64,000 bases of DNA, taken from assembly GCF_019578655.1 (NCBI RefSeq), contig NC_063259.1, forward strand, positions 9,164,001-9,228,000, read 5' to 3'. Below the pieces are notes generated by a model, which was given only the letters and a program-made list of their open reading frames with translations, searched no databases and was not told the origin of the DNA. This document shows positions 42,201 through 52,106 of this stretch, in pieces. This stretch comes from Ricinus communis. Its lineage: Eukaryota > Streptophyta > Magnoliopsida > Malpighiales > Euphorbiaceae. A program made the position numbers and the translations under genes. The first letter of the stretch is position 1. Every line of letters begins with the position of its first letter.

Positions 42201-45200
42201 CAATATAAGAAAACAACCCCGTAAGAGGGGTATATTTATCAATATTAGAAAACAACCCCCTACGAGGGGTATATTTGTCAATATAAGCAAACAATCCCGT
42301 AAGATGGGTATATTTATCAACATGAGAAAACAACCCCGTAATATAGGTATTTTTGTCAATATTAGAAGGGAAACCCTGTTAGTGGGGTATATTTGTCAAT
42401 ATTAGCAAACAACCCCGTAAAAGGGGTATGTTTGTCAATATTAGAAACGAACCGCGTAAGAGGGGTATACTTGTCAATATGAGAAAACAACCCCAGAAGA
42501 GGGGTATATTTGTCAATATTAGAAAGGAAACCCTGTAAGTGAGGTATATTTGTCAATATTAGAAAACAACCCCGTAAAAGGGGTATATTATTCCATATTA
42601 GAAAACAACCCCATAAGAGAGGTATACTTGTCAATATGACAAAACAACCCCGCAAGAGGTGTATATTTGTCAATAATAGAAAGCAACCACATAAGAGGGG
42701 TATATTTGTCAATATTAGAAAACAACCCTATAAGAGGGGTATATCTTTCAAAATGAGAAAACAACCCAAAAAAAGTTGTGTATTTTTTAATATGAGAAAA
42801 CAACCCCACAAGAGGGGTATTCTTATGAATATAAGAAAATAACCCCGTAAGAGGGGTGTATCTGTCAATATTAGAAAACAACCCCGTAAGTGGGGTATAT
42901 ATGTCAATATTAGAAAACAACCCCCTAAAAGGGGTATATTTGTCAATATTAGAAAATAACGTCGTAAGAGCGATATACTAGTCAATATGAGAAAACAACC
43001 CCGTAAGAGGGGTGTATTTGTAAATAATAGAAAGCAACCCCATAAGAGGGGTATATTTATCAATATACGAAACCAACCCCATAAGAGGGGTATATTTGTC
43101 AATATCAGAAAACAACCCCATAAAAGTGGTACAGTTGTCAATATTAGAAAACAACCCCGCAAAGTGGGGTATATCTTTCAAAATGAAAAAACAACCCTAA
43201 GAAAGTGGAATATTTTTTAATATGAGAAAACAATCCCATACGAGGGGTATATTTGTCAATATAAGAAAACAACCCCGTAAGAGGGGTATATTTGTCAATA
43301 TTAGAAAATAACCCCGTAAAAGTGGTATAGTTGTCAATATGAGAAAACAACTCTAAGAAAGTGGAAAATTTTTTAATATGAGATAACAATCCCGTAAGAG
43401 GGGTATATTTAGCAATATAAGAAAATAATCCCGTAAGAGGGGTAAATTTGTCAATATGAGAAAACAACCCCGTAAGATGGGTATCTTTGTGAATATGAGA
43501 AAATAACCTCGTAAGAGGGGTATGTTTGTCAATATAAAAAAACAACCCCGTAAAAGGGGTATATTTGTCAATATTAGAAAGGAAACCTTGTAAGTGAGGT
43601 ATATTTATCAATATTAGCAAACAACCCTGTAAAAGGGGTATGTCTGTCAATATTAGAAATATACTTGTCAATATGAGAAAACAACCCCGTAAGAGGGATA
43701 TATTTGTCAATAATAGAAAGCAACCCCGTAAGAGGGGTATATGTTTCAATATTAGAAAACAATCCTGTAAGAGCGGTATATCTTTCAAAACGAGAAAGCA
43801 ACCCTAAAAAATTGATATATTTTTTAATATTAGAAGACAACCACGTAAGAGGGGTATATTTGTCAATATTAGAAAACAACCCCGTAAAAGTGGTATAGTT
43901 GTCAATATTAGAAAACAACCCCATAAAAGGGATGCAGTTGTCAATATTAGAAAACAACCCCATTAGAGGAGTATAATTTTTAATATGAGAAAACAACCCT
44001 ATAAGAGGGGGGCATATTTGTCAATATGAGAAAACAACCCCGTCAGAGGGGGCATATTTGTCAATATTAGAAAATAACCCCGTAAGAGGCGTATCTTTGT
44101 CAATAGTAGAAAACAACTCCCTAAGAGGGGTATATCTTTCAAAATCAGAAAACAACCACAGAAAAATGGTATATTTTTTATTATCAGAAAACAACCCGTA
44201 AGTGGGGTGTATTTGTCAATATTAGAAAACAATCTCGTAAGAGGGGTATATCATTAAAAAAGAGAAAACAACCCAGATAAAGTGGTATATCTTTTAATAT
44301 GAGAAAACAACCTTGTAAGAGGGGTATATTTGTCAATATGAGAATACAACCCCGTAAGAGGGGTATATTTGTCAATATAAGAAAACAACCCCGTAAGAGG
44401 GGGATATTTGTCAAATTAAGAAAACAACCCCGTAAGAGTGGTATATTTGTCAATATAAGAAAACAACCCCATAAGAGGGGTATATTTGTCAATATTAGAT
44501 AACAACCCCGAAAAAGGAGTATATTTCTTAATATTAGAAAACAAAACCCGTAAGAGTGGTATATTTGTCAATATTAGAAAACTACACCGTAAGAGGGATA
44601 TATTTATCAATATTAGAAAACAACCCCGTAAAAGAGGTATATTTGTCAATATTAGAAAATAATCTCGTAAGAGGGGTATATCTTTCAAATTGTGAAAATA
44701 ACCCCAGAAAAGTGATATACTTTTTAATATGAGAAAATAACCCCGTAAGAGGGGTATATTCGCCAATATAATAAAATAAACCTGTAAGAGGGGTATATTT
44801 GTCAATATTAGAAAACAACCCCGTAAGAGGGGTATATTTGTTAATATTAGAAAACAACCCCGTAAGAGTGGTATATTTGTCAATATTAGAAAACTACATC
44901 GTAAAATGGATATATTCATCAATATTAGAAAACAAGCCCGTAAAAGGGGTATATTTGTCAATATTAGAAAATAACCCCGTAAGAGGGGTATATCTTTCAA
45001 AATGACAAAACAACCGCAGAAAAGTGATATATTTTCTTAATATGAGAAAACAACCTTGTAAGAGGGCTATATTTGTCAATATAAGAAAATAAGCCCGTAA
45101 GATTGGTATATTTGTCAATATTAGAAAACAACACCGTAAGAGGGGTATATTTGTCAATATTAGAGAACAACCCCGTAAGAGCATTATATCTTTCAAAATG

Positions 45201-45338
45201 AGAAAGCAACCCAAAAGAAGTGGTATATCTTTTAATATTAGAAAACAACCCCATAAAAGGGGTGTATTTTTTCAATATTAGAAAACAACTCTGTAAGAGG
45301 GGTATATTTATCAATATTAGAAAACAACCCTGTAAGAG
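39300..45338 (+). repeat. Distal zone of the array with a different monomer subfamily
   Basis: From about 39.3 kb the class that elsewhere ends CTTTCAACATGAG is mostly replaced by CTTTCAAAATGAG, and monomers starting GAAAGCAACCC become frequent. The same subfamily makes up the small inverted array at 54412-55336. Inside the zone, 39322-39770 and about 42005-42440 are a duplicated block about 2.68 kb apart, with matching rare monomers. Confidence 0.75.
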
Positions 45339-45351
45339 AAAAGGAATTTAG

Positions 45352-45953
45352 TTGTGTACTTGTTAGAGAACGGGGCTTCCACCAAATCGTTGATGGGTTT
45401 TTTACATGTCTAACCTAATGATAGTTTCAGCTAAGATGACTAGAATTAGATCTCTTCCTTGTTCCACTTGGTCAATAATGCCAGCAATTCTAATACCTTC
45501 CTCTTATTGAGGAGAAATTAGTAGAAATTTAGGCATAAAGGAAAAAGCCCAGCATCTAGATCCAAGAAGGCATGCCTTCTCCTTCATCTTACAATAAGAG
45601 ATCAATGAAGTAACATTAACATACTCGCCAACATAATGGAAAAGTACCTCAGTTGGGTCATGTTGAATAACTCCACTAGTTTGCCAGGAAAAGGCTCATT
45701 AAGTTTTGGCATGGGAACGCCAAGAATAGCAAAGAGTTCTTTAATCATGGGACACAACTGTTGTCCATTACATCTAAAGACATGATCCCTTGGACACCAA
45801 AAGTTGACAGTAGAATGGAGAAACCCATAATCCAGTTTGGTGTGTTGCATAGTTTTGAAAGATGAAAGATGAAATTTTTCAAGTTTAATCTAATCATCAC
45901 CAAATAGGGTTTTCAAAAAGGGTTTGTAGGCTTTTAGCGCCTTTCTGAGACAT
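45352..45953 (-). pseudogene. DUF7745-like plant gene relic, N-terminal part, truncated by the satellite
   Basis: On the minus strand a start codon at 45951-45953 opens a short frame (MSQKGAKSLQTLF). After a frame change, 45602-45850 encodes a stretch with FWCPRDHVFRCNGQQLC, a pattern I associate with the N-terminal part of DUF7745-type proteins: tryptophan, a hydrophobic strand, then a conserved acidic helix. The function of that family is not known to me beyond frequent association with plant repeats. Toward lower coordinates the sequence continues with stops and matches the plus-strand relic at 53385-53720. It ends 14 bases from the first satellite monomer, just past where the other copy has an exon-intron boundary. 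It is not a working gene. The family assignment rests on pattern recall and needs a profile search. Confidence 0.55.
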
Positions 45954-46061
45954 GTTTTTTTGACTTTAGAAGAAGGCAATCGCATGTGAAGGAGTGAGGG
46001 GGCTCATGGCCTCAAGTCAGTATCCGATTTGGACTTTGCAACCACAAAGCTTACCAACACT

Positions 46062-46128
46062 GGGTATAGCCGATCCGCTATACCCAAAGCCGAATCAACT
46101 GAGCACACAGTTGATCGGCCGTATGGCC
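46062..46128. other. Cluster of three short inverted repeats
   Basis: Three hairpin-capable elements sit side by side. GGGTATAGC (46062-46070) pairs with 46077-46085 across a 6-base loop. A 13-base arm at 46089-46101 pairs with 46108-46119 with one bulged base. GGCCGTATGGCC (46117-46128) is a short palindrome. They lie upstream of the minus-strand DUF7745-like start. The surrounding 45954-46282 has no gene I recognise. Confidence 0.6.
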
Positions 46129-46531
46129 TCCCGGTGCAATTTTTGGCTAGTTTCGGCAATTTTTCGAGCGCCCATTTGGTTTTCGGTGCACACAAGGTTA
46201 TAAGAATGTAATAATAAAATGAAATGAGCAAAGTAGAAGTAATTCAAAAAGCCAAAATCATGATTTTATATCTTTAAAAAATTCAAAAGTTTATAAGAGT
46301 TTTAAGTTCTACAACTAAAGAAGAAAGTGAAAAAGAAGATCTAAAGTCAGAGTTTTCTCCCGAACCCCCCATCTTATCGTCCAAGTCGGTGTCCATCCCC
46401 TAAGTCCACAAGGCCGATAGCTGAAGGGTCAGCGTCTCGATCCGACGTTGCTGAGCATCTATCTGACACTAGCAGTCATCCACTTGCCCTTGCAAGGCCT
46501 CATGGTCCCTCTGTTGAAGACCCAAAAAGAG

Positions 46532-46568
46532 ATTAGTCAGTGCATTTCATGCATACATACTATATTGC
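46532..46568 (+). repeat. Left copy of the direct repeat flanking the intron insertion
   Basis: Contains CATTTCATGCATACATAC and ends TATATTGC. It matches 48256-48300, which has eight extra bases in the middle. Confidence 0.8.
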
Positions 46569-48255
46569 TGATCCGCACTATCCGCACATGGTAAAGTGCA
46601 CCAATCATATCAAGTAATATAATGATGAATAAGAGTATCGTTCCACTAGGGACCTAATTATGAGTACTACCTTAAATCATACACTAATGTTTAGCAATCA
46701 AAATTTTGTTTGAATGTGATTATATTTAAAAGTAAAACAATCTAGAAAACAAAGATTTAAAACAATTGATAAACTTATCAAGGATAAAGCCTATTTAGGT
46801 AGTGAATTCCCCTAATAAGTTAAGTATCTCATGAAACAAACAACAATTAATTCAAATCAAGAGGTGAGTTAGCATTCCATAAAATTAGGTTTAAGTCTTT
46901 CTCAAGTGATTAAACACCTATTCCAAAGAGGAGGGAGAGGAATCTCTTCTCAAAACTACTAACTTAGGTTATGCATTAAGATTAAGGAACTATTAAACCA
47001 AAGGATCTTGTGGATTTATCTTTAGTATCCCAATCAATCCTCAATCCTTACAACGTGATCAATTCATAAAAAATTATCTCTAATCAGTTTATGAAAATAA
47101 ATCCCAAACAATACGTCGACTTATCAATTGAAATAGATAATTAAGTAATCAAAGGGACAAAACAACTCATGGAAAAGATTAATTGTATTAACTTTAAATG
47201 AATCCATACAAATTAAGGTTCATCAAAACCCAAATAGCAAGAAATTTAGTTCCTAGACATTACAATAAAGAAATAAAGATTAGGGGAAGAAGATCTCAAA
47301 CTAGTTATGGAAGAATAGAAATGACAATCTTCAATCTTGAATCCTCAATCTTCAAAGCAATGAAGGAAATGATGTTCTTCCTTGAGAAAATACCAATCAA
47401 AACCCTAAAAATGAAAGAAAGATAAAGTTTTTAAGTGTTTCTCTCTCTAGAAATGGAAATATGATTGAACTTCCTTAAAATAACCCTAAAAGTTCCTTTA
47501 AATAGTAGACTTTATGATTGACATGAGGACCACACAGTCGTGTGACGTCCTTAGCTTTTTGTAGCTTGAATATGTGTCTCCATCCGTTCTTCACTTTGCG
47601 GGCTATTTTAGGACATCTTAAAAATTGAATTAAGGTTTTTGTTCTTCATCAACGTTGTAGCTCTTGAAGCTTAGTTCATTTTAGGATTTTGAATCACCTC
47701 AATCAAACATCTGTAGCTCTAGATAAGGTCCACAAACTAAGACTGACCCAAATAGAAACGAACTGCATAACATCTAACTTCTATCCAAGTTTTCTCATCC
47801 TTAGAAACCTAATATGGAGTTGAGCCATTCATAAGAATTATACCTTAGGAAGTCCTCTACAAAGTTGATGTAGACCACTCTTCAATTCTAGACCTGTAAG
47901 ATCATGAAAAACTGCATTGCAGCTAATGCGATTAAATTTACATAATGTAGAAATTCGTCTGTCAGTTTGACACGGGGAGCACATGGCCGTGTGGGATTCC
48001 TGTGTGGACCCTTCATGCAATCTAACATTTTTCACAACTCACACGGGAAGGCCACATGCCCGTTTGGCTTCCCGTGTTAGACAAAATTTTGAATAAATAT
48101 GCTTTTTATTTGCCCGATTCTCATGCTTTTCGATTCTATTTGACTCCTTGACATGTATTATCTTCAAAGTGCCTAAAAGAACTGAAAATCAAGCTTGAAC
48201 AACCAAATCAAACTAAATTAATGGTAAACTTAATATAAAATAGAGCTCAAAAGAT
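46569..48255 (-). mobile_element. 1.7-kb LTR-like insertion in intron 4 of the PMD relic
   Basis: The insert is 1687 bp of non-coding, AT-rich DNA flanked by a direct repeat: 37 bp at 46532-46568 and 45 bp at 48256-48300, differing by a small internal insertion. Read on the minus strand it has an ACTATTTAAAGG TATA-like motif, a hexamer-rich leader-like part and an end containing GGAACGATACTC, features I associate with plant Ty3 LTRs. Without it intron 4 would be about 95 bp, similar to its neighbours. The flanking repeat is much longer than a normal 4-6 bp target duplication, so the mechanism is unclear; a solo LTR plus a local duplication is one possibility. Open frames such as 47198-47425 have no features of a real protein. 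Confidence 0.55.
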
Positions 48256-48300
48256 ATTAGTCAGGGCATTTCATGCATAAATGTATACATACTATATTGC
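48256..48300 (+). repeat. Right copy of the direct repeat flanking the intron insertion
   Basis: Matches 46532-46568 apart from one substitution and an eight-base insertion. On the minus strand it carries the GTATGTATAC donor of intron 4. Confidence 0.8.
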
Positions 48301-49712
48301 ATAACTCATTTTCTTTCCTGCCAGTCCTCGATGAGGACAAAGAACTGCCTCCTCGCAGCACCAACTAGTTGATGTACATGCTCAAAATGATCTCTATGAA
48401 CCTATATATGCATAATATATCACCTAACTTTGTAAGAAAATAAAGCGATGAAAACACAAAAGAGAAGAGTAACTTACATGAGTGCAAGTGCTCGGATTGA
48501 GCTCCAAAGGGAGGCATTGCTCCATAGCGAGTCGATGCTCCATTAAACCATATGGGCTCCAATATGAGACCATCAGATTTGGAGGGAATGAAACAGTCCC
48601 TAAAACCACAATAGACGTAGTTGTAAGAGGTGCCTCGGAGGCTGTACTAGTGGAAGAGCCTGTGATATGGAAAGGCCTGAAATGTCTGGTAGATCGCCCC
48701 TTAGTCGGCTCACGAGCAGCAGAAGCCTGATGGATGAACTGTAAATAAAAGATTAGGAAAGCGAGACACAATAAAAAGGGGAATTCCAAGTGAATTCAGA
48801 AAATACCTGAGCTATGGTGTCATTGCCTAAAGGCACGACCCCCTAACAATTGAGGGATGAACAAAGTATAGTCCATCCACTGGGATCAGATAGTGAGATC
48901 CTCGGGCTCGTCATACCCCGTCAAGCACCCCATTAGCTCCTCCCTATCAAGATCTTCTATCTAAAACATAGAAAGTGGAGAAGATAAGGGAACTCGACGC
49001 TTGCTGGGCCCAAACCTACAAAACAAGAGTCAACATTCACTATATTAATAAAAGAAACTAAGGAAAAGAAGTCAATGCATAACTTACTTGGATTGCATGC
49101 TAGAAATTCCATATTCTCTTGCTGCCTCAGACTGTAATGTCCATCTGATGATACATATATGCGAGAGCTGCAGATCCCTAGTTGTAGAAGGAGACCTAGT
49201 CTAAATCCCGCAGCAGGGCCAAATAGTGAAAGTTCAATGAGTTCCTTGAGTCATTGAATAAAGTCGTACCAAAGAGGTACACAAAAAAGTCTTGTGCCAT
49301 TTGGTCGACCTCCCGAGCATTTTGAGGAACAAATCCCCGATAATGGAGGGGGATGCTCTAGTAAGCAATACAATATGAGTTCTTGAATGTCGGTAAAAAC
49401 TCGAGTAGATAAGTGATGAAGCACTCCTAGATGTCGAAGCACTAATCGTGGATCGTATCGTTGAACGGCATGGGCGTGCCAGAGAAATTGATGCCTGTGA
49501 TGGCGAAAAAGGAAAGAGGAGAGAGAGTCAGCTCACTAACCTATGTGGGGAAGGTATGAGTCGTGTCCATCCACCTCTCAAGCAGGGTGTAGATAGAAGT
49601 ATGGTCGACAATTCTGGTGACTGATGGGAGTGTGGCTACAAACTGACAGAAGCTGGTATCTCCAATACTAGCTCGGACCAAGCTAGGGAGCTCATCAAAC
49701 CACTCCCAAGCA

Positions 49713-50658
49713 CCATAAAAATTACCAAATCAACACAACACCATCATGGGGGCAGTTATCAACACCCCTTTTCTGGATTTAGATATTGAGAAAATTATAG
49801 AAGACCATGTGATGAAAGTTACTGCCTTCTCAGGTCTCAGGAGACGAAGGACGGGTGAATCCAAGGTTAGGGTTGAGGTTAATCCAGCTAAAATGACCTT
49901 TTTAAAATCAATTTGGACTCAAATGTCAAGAAAAATAAAGTTTGAGGGTCAAAATGAAGGATTTCGCAAGTTCAGAGACCTAATTGCAAAATTTTTGAAC
50001 TTCCCATGTATAGAGCCAATTGGCTCTACACAATGCCGATTGGGGTTTTTTCACTTCGACATTATTTTTTTGACGATTTTACGTCCAGATACTGATTCTA
50101 TAAGATTTTTTATGATAATCATGGATTTTTAATAATATCTATTTAAATTAAAGAATTAAATTTTATTAACTTATTTTTTTTGAAAAATTTGAGATTATCA
50201 TTTTCTTTAGATTTTTCTTTGAAACCCTACCTCTATAAATAGAAAGAGGCATCTAGGATTTAAGGGGACAAACATAACACACAACTAGACAGAACAAAAG
50301 GTAGATCGATTAAGAAAAAAAATAAAAATTTGACATTCAATATTAGATAGAAGGTTTAGGTTACTAAGAAAGAATTATTTTCTTAGAAACCTCTTTTTAA
50401 TCAATAAAAGGTTTTTCAACACTAGATCCAACACTGGATTCCTAACCAGTCTTTGATTCAACTACATCTTCATCACCTGAGACTCGCAGAATCATCAACT
50501 ATGCTGAAAACCTGAGGACTCCTTCAAACATGCATCCATCATCATCAACATCTTCCTAAACTAGTTTCTTTGTTTTTCTTTTACATTCTTTTATATTTTT
50601 CCTTAGAAACATGATTAGGGTTGATTTTATATGATTAGTTAGGGTTTCTTGTGAATTG
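49713..50658 (+). mobile_element. Probable left part of an older LTR, split by a younger solo LTR
   Basis: Non-coding and AT-rich. A TATA-type motif, CCTCTATAAATAGAAAGAGG, near 50230 is followed by a leader-like stretch with repeated ATCATC and CATC elements, as in plant Ty3 LTRs read on the plus strand. The sequence continues after the solo LTR at 52107. The outer left end was not found. An open frame at 49746-50132 (128 codons) crosses from the PMD relic into this DNA and shows no known domain. Confidence 0.4.
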
Positions 50659-50663
50659 GTATG
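50659..50663. repeat. Left target site duplication (GTATG) of the solo LTR
   Basis: GTATG directly precedes the TG start of the LTR and is identical to 52102-52106. Confidence 0.85.
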
Positions 50664-52101
50664 TGATAAGCATCATACTACACATGTTTTCATGCCCGAT
50701 TGTTCACATTTTTATGCATGATTATCCCGTTTTATGCTAGAATCACCTGTCTTTTCTTTCCCTTTTCGTTTCAGGTCATTTTCGAAGGACACCATTAGTA
50801 ATCGAGGGAAATACGTGTGATTACGGAGCAAAATCCATCAAATTGGGCGAGAACAAGCACCCCGAGGTTGAGCACGGCTGGACTCCTGCGTTGAATTATC
50901 AAGAGGCTATCCCCAATTGTGCCATTTCAGCACGACTTCCATAGCCACCACGGCCTCCAGCACGGCCTGTGGTGGATCAGCACCGCCTTGGGCACGGCCT
51001 GTGGTGGCTCAGCACAACAGACTCCACAGATTCAACACAGCCTGGACTCCGGCCGTGCTAAATCAACTATATAGGCGATTTTGAATTCTAATTGAAGAGG
51101 ACAATTTTTGGACTCAATTCCAAGACACACACTTAATCGAATATTTCCTATACCTCCATTGTAGACCTGGGAGATCAATTTTCATCAATTGAAGGGGGGA
51201 TTCCACTTATTCCAACATCGAATTGAAGATCAAGACAAACTTTGGGAGCATTCAAGAGGCAACTAGGGTTTGAGATTTTGAATTTGCAAATTTAGGGTTT
51301 CTTATTCAGCTTGAAAGAGAAGGGTGTACATACCTTTAATTTGTTTTTCCTTATTTTTTTCTTTAATTGCTTTGACTATGAACATGAGCAGCTAGATCTT
51401 TTGAATCCATTAGGGTTCACCTTTGTTGATGGATTATGCTTAATTGTTAGTTTTTTATAATTATCATTCTTGCAATCTTCTTGCTATTCAGTAATAAAAG
51501 TTTGATGCAGTTAATTTGAGACGTTGGATTAATTGTTTATTAGGTTGTTTCTTAACATTGAGAAATGCTTGTTACAACTGGATTTTGAATAGTAAGGACT
51601 GGTAGTTAACACTTAGAGATGAGGTTGATTTACTCGTCGGATTAAGAACTAACAACTTTTAATAGTCTTAAATCATACTTAATGCTAATTTGTAGTAATC
51701 TGATAGGAAGAGATTCCATTAGGTTAGTGCAGGTTTAGGAATCCGGTAAGCTCGAGAGAGGAACCGGGATTCAATTCAGGATTTAGGCACGGGTAAGCAA
51801 GATCGACAATCCATAAAATTCATCTTTAGAATTCCATCACTTAGGCTCCCTTTTGGATTTATTTCTCTCTTTACAATTGTCTTTTAATTGTCCATTGTTG
51901 TCCTTCATTTACTTAATTGCACTCATAACCATTAGCTGGTATGTTAGAACTTTCACACCCTATTTCAGACTAGATAACATAGCAAGCAGTAGTAACTCTA
52001 GGTTCACCCGATCTCCAGGGATACGACCTTGATACTCACTAGTGCTAGGCTGCATCGGTAGGTTCACTGCCTTAGGTGTAGGTTGCATAAAGAGCCCATC
52101 A
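50664..52101 (+). mobile_element. Solo LTR, 1438 bp, with 5-bp target site duplication
   Basis: The element begins TGATAAGCATC and ends AAGAGCCCATCA, the TG...CA ends of an LTR. It is flanked by GTATG on both sides (50659-50663 and 52102-52106). A TATA-like ACTATATAGGCG lies near 51067. GC-rich internal tandem motifs (AGCACGGCCTGTGGTGG twice, near 50959 and 50992) and a CATAAAGAGCCC end are familiar from plant Ty3 (Athila-like) LTRs. No internal gag-pol is attached, so this is what remains after recombination between two LTRs. The perfect duplication suggests a fairly young insertion. Confidence 0.88.
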
Positions 52102-52106
52102 GTATG
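52102..52106. repeat. Right target site duplication (GTATG) of the solo LTR
   Basis: GTATG directly follows the CA end of the LTR and is identical to 50659-50663. Confidence 0.85.

Larger units (their letters stand above)
1..45338 (+). repeat. 39-bp satellite array, >45 kb, open on the left
   Basis: Nearly the whole interval is head-to-tail copies of a monomer of about 39 bp, all in one orientation, roughly 1,150 copies after excluding the N gap. A clean monomer is 1052-1090; its core is CCCCGTAAGAGGGG and its tail TATATTTGTCAATATTAG. Two other common classes are a CTTTCAACATGAG-tailed form (example 8313-8351) and a CCCCAAAAAAGTGG-core form with a TTTTTTAATACGAG tail (example 36732-36770). 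GC of the consensus is about 36 percent. The array is already under way at base 1, so its true length is unknown. The right edge is sharp at about 45338. Because 39 is 13 codons, long open frames occur on the minus strand (up to 512 residues at 5311-6849); they read LFSNIDKYTPLTG-like units and I do not regard them as genes. Confidence 0.97.
46283..49712 (-). pseudogene. Plant mobile domain (PMD / MAIN-like) pseudogene, five exons
   Basis: Minus-strand exons are about 49088-49712, 48807-49015, 48478-48738, 48293-48401 and 46283-46510. The first three introns are 72, 68 and 76 bp with GT at the donor and AG at the acceptor; the fourth holds a 1.7-kb insertion. Exon 1 shows a PMD-like order: LLERWMDTTHTF, then SELTLSP with FFAITGI, then VPQNAREVDQMAQDFFVYLFG, then LALLRDLD and GSAALAYMYHQMD. 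Exon 3 is Ser/Thr/Pro-rich. Exon 5 looks like a coiled coil (RDHEALQGQVDDC, QIDAQQRRIETLTLQL) with an acidic tail. PMD proteins occur both in host silencing factors and in transposons. I count about 14 in-frame stops, all TAG or TGA, and no frameshift across exon 1. Exon phases were not all confirmed; by my reading exons 1 and 2 differ by one phase. Confidence 0.7.

Noticed and set aside
1..45338. CRISPR array (short repeats at regular spacing)
   Set aside because: There are no unique spacers: the whole unit repeats and the variation is spread through it. The context is plant retroelements.
1..45338. Telomeric or interstitial telomere repeat
   Set aside because: No TTTAGGG-type unit is present; the monomer is 39 bp and unrelated.
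47198..47425. Small plus-strand gene of 75 codons
   Set aside because: It lies inside the LTR-like intron insertion, has no recognisable domain and is antisense to LTR-like features.
48482..48730. Plus-strand gene of 82 codons
   Set aside because: It is antisense to PMD exon 3, which fits with GT-AG introns on the minus strand.
49746..50132. Plus-strand gene of 128 codons
   Set aside because: No domain is recognised. It straddles the end of the PMD relic and LTR-like DNA, and its composition follows AT-rich non-coding sequence.
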